From assembly GCA_026874595.1 (NCBI GenBank), contig CM049306.1:54838019-54902018 (forward strand): a stretch of 64,000 nt of DNA. Reading direction: 5' to 3'. Both the position numbers and the translations under genes were made by a program. Shown one piece after another: positions 38,865 to 49,800 of the stretch. Numbering within the stretch: position 1 is the stretch's first letter; every line of letters starts with the position of its first letter. Origin of the DNA: Sipunculus nudus. Taxonomy: Eukaryota > Annelida > Sipuncula > Golfingiida > Sipunculidae. Under the pieces are notes generated by a model that saw only the letters and a program-made list of their open reading frames with translations, made no database searches and was not told the origin of the DNA.

Positions 38865-39284
38865 AGCCGCGTGTCCACTTGTACGGATGCGGTGCGTGTG
38901 CGGTGCGGATACGTATGCGGATATTTTGTATGTGTGTGTCCATTAAGCCGCGTGTCCATTTGTACGGATGCGGTGCGTGTGCGGTGCGGATACGTATGCG
39001 GATATTTTGTATGTGTGTGTCCATTAGATACGTTTTTCAGTGCGTTTTTAGGTCTTTCACTCTCTTTAACCTCTACAAAATGGCACGTTTCCGCATACTT
39101 CTCCGCATGCGTTTCCGTACCCGCGGTTACATGGTCCGGTTTTAAAAAAACGTAGGCTATCCGTTTCCGCACGTCGCACGCACTCTGCACCGCATATAAG
39201 TGGAGACACTCCTTCTTTATTCCATATGAGTGATTGAAAACGCATCCTCATCCGTATCCGTACAACATAAGTGGACACGCAGCT
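38865..39284. mobile_element. TTA-flanked TIR element with duplicated left end
   Basis: Left end AGCCGCGTGTCCACTTGTAC and right end, inverted, AGCTGCGTGTCCACTTATG, flanked by TTA on both sides (38862-38864 and 39285-39287). TTA duplications and CpG-rich non-coding interior suit a PIF/Harbinger-type MITE. The left 81 bp occur twice in tandem (38863-38943 and 38944-39024, nearly identical). The open frames across it on both strands are by-products. The piece at 36215-36347 appears related. Confidence 0.7.
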
Positions 39285-39979
39285 TTACTACGCTACGCTG
39301 TGCGAGAGCCCAAGAAGATGGTTTGAGGAAACTGGAGACATTCCACATGGGAATTAAATACTTATATTTCGTCTGAAAATGTCGTATTCATTATGAAATA
39401 AAGATATAGTTATCAAATACGCATTTAACATACCACTCAGACAGTGTTTGTCCACTTTAAATGTTGATTAGAAGAATATTTATTGTCCTAGCTAGGCCTT
39501 ATAAATTAACGGTGATACGCGGGGAACTATATGTCTGCTCTTGGTTTTCCCCCAGCCAGGGCTGGCCGGCAGCTGCCTGTATAACCAGTGGTAACGGGCC
39601 GTACGTACGTGTTGGCTCAGCGAATAAAGTTCGAATAAAGTAGGTCCTACTATTTCTTCTTCAGATTGCTTAAAATTTCCTTGTCATAAACGCAATATTT
39701 TATTTCACACGATTTTTTCCCGACAAGGGTTTACTTTGAAGCTTTTTATGCGGTGTTATCCAGGATCCTGGATACCGCCGCATTAAATGCAGTTAGGCTT
39801 AACGCTGCCATCGTTTCTTTCGTGTATCCATGAATTGATTCATACGCCGCATATTATTATGCAGTTAGGTCCGACCATATATATAGAGACAATGATAGAA
39901 ATCAAAATAAAAAATACATATAACTCACGATTTAGGCGTAATAGTATATATTTATATATATTTAGGCGTAATTAAGTTG

Positions 39980-40032
<53 letters not shown>

Positions 40033-42884
40033 TATGAGCAACTTTTAAGTACTTCATGTCTTAGCTAAATGCCCATGATATATACTAGTACCTCTCAGTC
40101 TCTGCTGGACGGCTTACGTGGACACTGCGTTATGAAACCTTGAATATTGGATTATAGCCCTACCAATTGGCCCTATAGTTCGTGGAGTCCTACCACCAAC
40201 AACCCCTTGAGTTTTATTCGAAATCAGAAAAAAAAATCGTATTATTCACGTCCTTGATCAACTTTCTTTTCAATATTCATGTAATCGTATATACACTGCA
40301 CGATTAGCCTCACACAAGTGACCTAGGTAACAGGTCACGTGGTCCTATTTGTTTCCATGACCTGGGGTCGCCAAGTAGTGAATGGTCTGGCTTTCTCTGG
40401 TTGGCCCTAGCCATCATGTGGTGGAGCATGAAAAACATCCCATTGTTTGATTTTTAAGTATGTTAAGCATAATTTCCAATAAAATTGACAGTATTGGTCA
40501 ATTTTTTTTAAAATCTATGGCCAATCAAAGAGATGTTGTCCAAATGCTTGTTTGGGACTGCTTGGTGGGGTATTTTGGGCTTCACTGCATTTGGGCCAGG
40601 ATGGTGAAAAAAGGAGATACACAAGCCCCTTTTTCTTGGTCTAGTTTGACTGAAGAAACAACAAATTCTCAGGTAAAAAAAAGTTTAATATCAGAATTTA
40701 TTTTGAAAATTATTTAAAAGAGGCCCAAACCTCAGGTGTTTTATAGATGTTATATAGGGAAAATAAATACAGCCACGTGTCCTAACAGATCATAGCACAT
40801 GGGGGTTCACGTTTTCGTTCGACATTGTGGACGCAGACCCTTTCGTACTCACAAACGTTTCACATATTCGGACAACTTCTTAACTTTCACATTGACATTG
40901 TCCCGAAAACAAACTTGATCACAATTAATTAAATAATCAAACAACACGAATTCCCTTTTTAAAACGTTGTCTCTTCATGTTTGGCAATTGAAATATTATT
41001 CTACAGCGATCCATTATAATTATGTACTTGGCAATGACAGAACCGAGCAAAAAACTACTCCCGAGCGTTTGAACCGTCCACTGTCCTACATATTTTCATT
41101 CGTTCGGGCCAGAACTCCTGGTTCTGGGCCTGATAAAACGCGGGAAACTTCCGATAATATGAGTTAACCAAAATGGCCCCAAATAATTGAATGTGCACTT
41201 ACCGTAACCGAACAATTGTGAAGGTGCACTCACGTCCGCGCCAACGTGACTGCACTCGACCCATGTAAACAATCGTCTTGACTAAAACCCAGATATACAA
41301 GTCGGTTACTGGAAGTCAAAATGCATGGATAAATAAGAACGAATGACATCGCCTGTAAAAAAATGTAAAATGAAATACATAAATAGTAAAAAAAAAATAT
41401 TGTGTGCTTCAAACTAAAAAAATGACTAATCTTTAAGATACTTTTTATGTCGTTTAAGACTTGGTAATTTTGTTAATAACTATAGCTTACACGGATGCAG
41501 CTGATATGGCAGTTTTTATAAATGTTTCAGACCAGTTCAACTAATTGTGCATATATATATATATATATATATATGTTGACGTTTGTTATATCTTATCATT
41601 ATAATTATTAATATTATTAATATATATATATATATATATATATATAAGATAAGATAATAATATACTGCCTGGCATGACCGGTTATGATGGACTTAGACAC
41701 CAAATGGCGGGTCGGTGTCCGCTGAAAAATTCCGTGCGTATGATGTGACTATAGCAGCAATTCAAGTGCCAGTTAACAAACACTAGACGGGCGACATGGC
41801 TGCATTTCAAGCGACGCTTGATGACAGTTTTATATAGTATGTTTAAAAAATGTGCAACCCTTTTCGGCATTCTAGGCTGTTATTGATTGGCAAACATCGT
41901 AGGGTACCTGGACAATAAATGAACACGTCTCGATAATAATGTAGATTCCTTGTCGCATCAGTTGTGTGTCGCATTAATCCCGCGATAAACGGGGCGTAAC
42001 CATATTTGCTATAAATCATGTGAAACTTTCAGCCAATTATAGAGGATGTTACTTCCAGCACCGTCTCATCTGATTGGTCCAACATCTTTCATCTGATTGG
42101 TCTCACCTCTCATGTAGGGACCCAGAAAACCAGGCCAAAACAAGCAACACTTTCGATATCTGTATAGATAAAATGCCTTTACATAAAGCGCCGTGTAAAT
42201 TTAAGAGTGTAATTAGATTATTGCTGCGTGAAAACTCTTTCTGACAAGATTTCAGGTGCTCGGCCTCCTTTAGGTGTGATGTTGATCAGTTAACAAGGAT
42301 CATGGCGTTGCTTTTATAAGGTCTATCTATAGTTACACTTGTGCCCCACCTGATGGCTTCATTATAGGGGATTACTGCCTTGACTAGTTAGCCGGACAGT
42401 CCAGGTACCAGGAGTCTGAATAAAGGTGAAATTTTGCGGTTACTGCTGCTGTATTAACCAATGAGTGTTCAAGTCTCCAGTTGCTGTCTAGTATCAGTAT
42501 AAAACGGAAAAATAAAAAAAAGATGTATGTACAAAATATAAAATGCCTGAGTTTATTCTTTTTTTGTGGGTGAGGAACTCATTATCTCTGTTTAATCCTG
42601 TTTTGATGTTCTAAGAGTCCAATTCTAATATTCTTCTACTGCCAGTGGATTTCTATAAGCTGAACTTCCAAAACATATATTTCCATGTCTGAAGCTTCAT
42701 GTGTATTTTTTGGTAAAGATTTTGTTGGAGTTTGTAGTTTGTCTGGAGTTTATACTTTGACGGGTTTTCTCAAGGTCTTGCAAGTGTCACTTACGTTTCA
42801 TTTGATATTGTTTTCTGTTTATAAGACAATGATTTGTCTGAGAATTTTGCCCTGTCTGTATGATACCATAGGCTTTGCACTGTA

Positions 42885-42947
<63 letters not shown>

Positions 42948-43610
42948 ATTCATAATATGACAATATTGGACCCTTTGCACTTGAAATATGACCTTGGATT
43001 GAGATCAAATGCCGCTTTCGTAATTGAATGTTTTTGAAATCTTGGACCATGCCGATAATTTCTAGCATTTTTGTTAGCTTTGAATAACAAAAAGTGCCGC
43101 CTAAAATTCATTTTATATTTTTGTTTGGCCAGCTATACAATTAAAAGCCTATACTCAAGTATATATGTCGAGTTAGGGATCGGACACCTAAATCAAAATA
43201 AATTATCGTTGAACTAATACCGATCCTGTTATCGATTCAGATTCGATTTTGATCAAATCCTTCATAGTATTAAACCAATTTATGCTAAATCGCATATTTT
43301 TATTACATATGTTTTAATCAATGATTTGACTCGTAAACAAAGGAAACAAGATTTAAAGTAAATATAGTAACTATTAATTACTGTTTTAATTTAATGCAAG
43401 GGGTAGTTCACAAATTTAACCAAAAACATTTTCAATTTTCAGAGGGGTATACCTAATGCATTATAATACTCTTTAATGATAGTCTAATATTAACATTAAT
43501 TCTTTAAGTCACATTTTAATTTGCAGTTATTTCCAAATTAACTAAATATTGTTGCTTTTTCTTATTAATTTAATACTATATTTAATTTATATATATTCCC
43601 ATGGCTATAG
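39285..43610. other. Intergenic DNA upstream of HEMK1
   Basis: (TA)n tracts at about 39979-40029, 41551-41575, 41620-41645 and 42886-42945. Several CCAAT/ATTGG boxes at 41880-42110. No recognisable exon; ORFs at 40460 and 42685 have no motif. Confidence 0.45.
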
Positions 43611-43780
43611 GCACGGCTCGCCATCATCCGACATAACTCTTTCGACCTCCAAGTTTTAGTCCGTACTTTAAACAAGGCACTGATTGTGAGCGGCGTGAAC
43701 CAGTTTCAGTCAGAGAGGCAAAAAAGAGGGCAGCGCCAAAACAACACAACATGTTTACAGCTCAAGCTCAGTTCTGAGTC
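43611..43780 (+). promoter_or_regulatory. Candidate HEMK1 promoter and 5' leader
   Basis: About 170 bp before the HEMK1 ATG are richer in CpG and GC than the AT-rich flank (for example GAGCGGCGTGAACC). No TATA box is seen. The transcription start cannot be fixed from sequence. Confidence 0.35.
43751..43777 (+). promoter_or_regulatory. Upstream ORF in the HEMK1 leader
   Basis: ATG at 43751 with A at -3 opens an eight-codon frame (MFTAQAQF) that ends at TGA 43775-43777, three bases before the HEMK1 ATG and in the same frame. If transcribed, ribosomes would have to reinitiate or scan past it, so it could damp translation. The effect is inferred. Confidence 0.45.
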
Positions 43781-43809
43781 ATGGCTAGCCTGTTGAGGTC
43801 CAGTTTGCA
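43781..43809 (+). CDS. HEMK1: HEMK1 coding exon 1
   Basis: Encodes residues 1-9 (MASLLRSSL) plus two bases of Q10. Donor GTAAGT starts at 43810. The short hydrophobic and basic segment would begin a mitochondrial presequence. Confidence 0.85.
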
Positions 43810-46800
43810 GTAAGTAACAATTGACAGTATTGTCATTACTTCCAATTGCAGGTTTTAATTTGACTTATTTAGAAAGATTTGTCAGTAATAAATATTCTGG
43901 ATAATGAGTAAAATAACAATCGAATCCGAGGTATCAACTGACAGCTATCATCATTCATGCTTCATCGATAATTTACAGCATGGAACACCAGCTGGCGCAG
44001 GTCGGTCGTTGTTTACGTGGATTTACCCCTGATATTTATTATATTATGTTCAATTATTTTGATTCCATCAACAATTTTAATTTAATTTTTAAACATGGTA
44101 GAAAAGGTTGAGATGTAATTTGATATCAGCCCAATAATAAATTATTTGTGTTACTTCATGCCTAGGCTAAAAGTAAAACTTACAAAAAAATTAAAATTCT
44201 TATAATTATTATAATACATGAAAAAATGTTAACTTCATATAAACAGATACCATCAGAAAGGGCACTACACAAAGTTTAAAGTGATATACATTTTATGGGT
44301 CTAATATTAATACATTTTCGGGTTGATTTTAAATGAAGGGGCTGTTGCGAGGGATGCTAGCATAAGTACTTGTAACTAAAGTTAATGCACATTTTTTTGC
44401 CTCCACCAAGTGGCTACATGTGTTCCTGTTCATGTACACTTATGTGTGTGTGTGTTCGCAACATAGGTCTTGTAATAATCATGAACTGAATATCATGAAA
44501 CTTTCAGGGCATTTCAGGAACTGGCCAGTGAAGAATGGAATTTTGATTTGATTATAGTCCGTTCCAGTACCCCTGTCCACCTGTTTTTTCGCGGTTATTT
44601 ATTTGTGAACCAAAGAACGCCATAACTGTTTGACCTTGGGGAAGAAAGAGGAAAAAGCGTAATTAACTATTATGGAAATAATAGCCTACCTTATGTAATT
44701 TTCCTGTAAACAATTTAAAACCATTTTATGAGTAACTAGTCTATTCTTTAGCGACATCTTGCCACTAATCTGTTAAATGGGCATATCAGGGGATAGTGAT
44801 GACGTCATAATAGACGTGACGTACTAAAGAGGCACCAACATTCACGGTACCAATAATCAAGAGCTGCCGACCTCTGTTTACAGCGAGAATTGTATTCTTT
44901 GCGTGCACGCGCTTCACTGTTACGTCACATTACTTTATATCCAAATCCAAGGAGGATAAACAATGGCCGCATATTAGGGATGCCATGAACCACGGATATA
45001 TATGAGACATGTCAACCAGGCCGTAAAGTAAATAATATTTATATCTTAAGTAGGTAAGGTACCAAAAATTACGCTTTTGCCTCTTTATGCCAATGGTGCA
45101 AATTTTGTTTGCCAAATTTGTCTTATGTAGAGAAAATCGCGAAAAATCAGGTGAACAGGGGTACAGGAACGGACTATAGATTTTATCGGTGTGGAACCAG
45201 CATATGATATGGATCAAGGAACGTCATGGACCTAGGGATATTGGCAGCTCTAGTAAGTGGATGACGGAGACTTGCATGCATTAAAATGCAGATATCTAGT
45301 TAGGGTTGTAAATATCTCCTTGTCTTATTCCAGGGCACTGCGTATACCAGTGAAACATCAGCTTCAGGGAGCCACTTGGGCAAGTACCTTGAGGTTGAAA
45401 AGGGAGGAGAAGAAACAATCCTTGAAGCAATGTCTGAGTGCACTGCAAGAAAAATTTACAGCATCACAAATCCCAGAGCCTCATGTGTCCGCTGAATACA
45501 TCCTGGCATATGTCTTAGGACATAAAACTGTAAGTACCTGTATGTCAAATTAACATTTACCACTATGTCCATTGCAGGGGGCAAAATTAAGGCCTGACCC
45601 CCGTAAATGGCAGGTAGTTTTCTCAGGGGTCCAGTAAATGTCATCCAGTCACCGGACACCTTTTCCGGCATTTTTTTTTTTACCATTCATGGTTCTCTGA
45701 CTAAAAGACAAACGACCGTTTCCTGCAGGAGATCTGCTTACAGTTGTAAAGTTACCCTTGAGATGCCTAACCAAGAATACGCGTCCGGTTAGATCGCTGG
45801 CTCTGTAAATAGAACATTTCCATCTATGGAAATTACACTGGAAACCTATGATGATGAAAACTTGTTTGCATATAGTGTCAAAGACTGGTAGCACACTCCC
45901 ACTCTTCTGAGATAAGTAATTTAACAACTTGGAACAAACAACCATGCAGGGTCAGGTGGAATTCTGTGGGGTCCGGCAAATATTTTTGGGTGTTGGAACC
46001 CATTTCAGGTGGATAAAAAAAGTAAATTTGTGCCCTGCATTGTATGATGTTTTATGTAGAAAATCACATTATATTTAGGTTTTTTTCAGAAAAGTTATTT
46101 TTAGCAGCTTGAGTGTTGTTTATAAAATACATTACAGAGTTTCAGCTCCATACAAGTGAACCATTTTGTGTATGAAATTCATGGTTCATGTCTCTTCACT
46201 GTGAACCAGTTTTGCTATTTGTTTGCATCTCTCTACGTAGCGCATCTTAATTTGTTATGCGTCATTTTAATTTTCACTTGACCAGTATTAGCTAAATAAT
46301 TTGAGATCATAATAGCTAATGAAGAATAGATTATTCCTTGACAGGGCAGTAAAGCAGCTCAAAATTTTATGTGTAATGTCTTTGTTCTAGTTGCAAGGCG
46401 TCAACCTGACTAAAGAAGTCAGTGAGCAGCAGTGGACAGATGCTGTCAACCTCAGCAACCTCAGGCTCCAAAGGTATATTTTTTCATTGGTTTAGTTTGG
46501 CCAGTTGTTTCTACAGAAGTAAATCTCCTCAAAATTTAAGTTTATTTTTACCACTACAAAAATGTTTAGTTCAGAGGCTTGCATGTGAAATGATTGGGGC
46601 TTACCATGTTATACCCAACATCATATGTAACTTTATCATTGTTCAGATGCATATAAGTATGAGGTATATGTATTTAGTATTAACTGTAATATTACCAGGG
46701 TTGGGCTGCATTTTCTCACCTGGAATATTCCAGTTGAATATTCCGGAATTTACAAGCATGGAAAAATCTCTTAATTTATTTAAAAAATTGCCTTATGTGA

Positions 46801-49800
46801 CACCCAACAACCTGGTGTTCCAAAATTTTTTCCACATTAATCTGTGTACCTTTAAAATTTAATGCATTAATGGTCATTTTCAGGATGCCTGTACAGTATG
46901 TTTTAGAAGAATGGGATTTTCTGGACCTCACACTCAGAATGCAGCCCCCAGTTTTTATTCCAAGGCCAGAAACAGAGGTAATGGAATGGTTTTGAAATTT
47001 AATTTTACACCTATTGATGTTTGTATATATTTTCTGCATACTGCTGCAAAAATAGGTGAAGATAGAACTGATGAAGATAGAACTGTTAACTGTTAATTTG
47101 TTAATATGATTCTATCCTTTATATTTTAGCTCAGCTGACTATAAGTCATCTGAGCTATAGTCGTGGTCCTTTGTCCGTCGGCTGTCCGTCTGTCTGTTAA
47201 ACTGGCACGTTTTGAAACCGTAAGACCTAGGAATCCAAAATTCGGCATAATGTTAGATGTCCCCAAGATCTCCTACCAAGCAGAAAACTGGGTCTTTGCG
47301 ACTTTGAAAAACCTCAATTTTTTATTAAAAACCTATTTGCTCACTTCAGGACTGCCTAATATCAAAACCACTCATCTGTTTTTCCTCATATTCACCGTAA
47401 ATATTCCTCTATATAGTTCCTACGTACATGCCAGAAATTAGGTCTGTATTATATAATTTAAAAAAGTTATGGGCCCAAACACAATGCATTTTGTAAAAAA
47501 TCAGGAAAGATATTTGATCACTTAACACAAAACATGTTAAAGCTAAGGACTTTTTTTCCAGTAATATAACTTTAATTTATAAAAATTAAATTGTATACAT
47601 AAAATTAGATAAAAATCTTCTAAATTTTTTAAAATATGAGCAAAAATAAAAAAATGGTACCTTAAATTTTGCACAACTTTGACCATGGCAGATTATTTTC
47701 CTGTAACTGCCGTGGATTTAATTTTCACAGCATGTTTTTTCATAGCATTTCATCTATTAACACCAAAAAATTTTAAACCAGTTGATCAAAAACTAGATTT
47801 TGTTCAAGTTTTCAAGCACCATGTCACATATTATTTACATCAAGCTAGTGTTATGCAGTTTGCTGGAGCTCAGCTCCCCAGCTTCAGCTCTCAGTTCCTA
47901 AAATTTGGCATACAGTTAGATGTCTCCAAAATCCCCTACCATGCCAAGAATTTGGTTACTAGGACTTAATTCCTTTTAGATATTAATGAAAAACTTCATT
48001 TTTCTGTAAAAAAACCCATTGTTACACAAGACTGCCTAATATCAAAACCACTGATCTGACTTTGATATATATAAGGCCAAAATAAAAAAGGCACTTTTTC
48101 TTAGAAATCAATGCGGGTGGGCGTTTTTATTTTAATTTTTTGGTATGTTTCGATAAAAATGTCAAATGATAAGGGAAAAGCATGATAATAACATATTTAT
48201 TTTGCTAAACAAGTAAAAGCACTTCATAACAAAGGAAATTGTGTGATTTTATCTTCTTGAAAGAATTGTCCAAGCCGCTGCAGCTCAAAATTGGTGAGTT
48301 TCTATTAAAAATCAAAATAAAAATTTTTGATGCAGGGGTTCAAAAATGGATGCAGGTGATGCCTGAGAACCATACCTTTTATTTTTTTGGGGCTTAATAT
48401 ACATATTTTTCTATACATTCGCTATGCACATGCCAGAAATGATGTCAGTATTGCATAATTGTTTTAAGCTATGGGCCCAAACATAATGCACTTTGTAAAA
48501 AATCAAGAATTATATTTACTCCCTTAACATGAGGATTGCTGAAGCATGACATTTTTTTGTCAGGGATGTAACATTATTTAATTGAATACCCGTAATTAGT
48601 TCTGCATTTTTAAAATTTTATAAGTTATTAGTATAAATATAAAATTAGTACCTTAAATTTTGCTCAACTTTGACCATGGCACGTTTGTTTCCTGTGAGCA
48701 CTGTTGATATAATTTTCATATCATGCATACATAAGGATTTCAGCTTTTTAGTCAAGAAAGCTTAAAGAAAATGGCCAAAAATTGTAGCTTTTATTAATGT
48801 TTTTATGAGATCATATCAGAACCAGGCTGTCCCAAGCCCTTCTTCAGTCACCTGTATGTTGACCTTATTGACCTTTCAGCAAATTACCGTATTTATTCTA
48901 ATTTGGCGACCACTTAAAAATAATTAATTTTCTCAGAGGTCGAGATAATGAAGGATATTTGAAAATTATCTTCATGCAGAATTTGCGGTGGTCGAGATAT
49001 TACAGGGAAAAAGGTTTGATAACCTTCCGTAGAGACGCAGAGCCGCTCTGACACTCGAGCGGTCATATGAATTGAGTGATAATTTGGTCGTATATAAGTT
49101 TGTTTTGTTAGCTTAACAGTATTTTCTACAAACGGGCTTCCAACCGTCACATGAATTATACGCAGTCCGCAAATGATTAATCAAACTGAGCTCAATCACT
49201 TTACAAAATGATCACTACTTCGCGTATAGGTACGATCACTTGACATAGACGGCAACTCATGTAACCACCAGTTGTTTCAAGCTAACCCTCAAGGCGGCGA
49301 TATCGGCGGGCCGAAAAGGGACAAGCAGCTGCATCAAGTTGGATGAAGACTTTATAAAAGATAAATGCCTATTATCAGATAACTTTTATTTGCATAATAC
49401 GTAATAAATATAGGAAAGTAAAGGCGCGTTAAAATATATACGACCGGAAATGGTCCTAGCTCACGTCCCCTCGATCGGGCCCCGTTTGGTATGTGCGGTC
49501 ACCCATCCAAAAACTAACCGGGGCCGTTTAAACTTAACTAAGATGACAGTTCCACCTATATCACAGTTGTTCCACCACGCGTGCTTTGCAGTATTTTAAA
49601 AATATTTTTGCTGAAGATCCCACAAGAATTTCACACGAGGCACGTGCGTACCAGGAATGGTACACGAGTTTGCTTCGTCACGGACACCCATTTGGTTCTT
49701 GAACGCTTTATCATGTTTATATATTATGAAAAACGCATCTTTGTATCTTCATAAATTTTATTGGAAGCAAGTTTGATGTGGATGCCCAGTGTAATAAGAA

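Noticed and set aside
38807-39190. Overlapping ORFs of 94-114 codons on both strands
   Set aside because: Produced by the 81-bp (multiple of three) terminal duplication of a MITE, which repeats whatever frame is open.
47163-47969. Open frames of the type [10 protein letters not shown] repeated in several places
   Set aside because: They belong to family B modules. Copies carry stops and frameshifts and the frame is not longer than expected in repeats.
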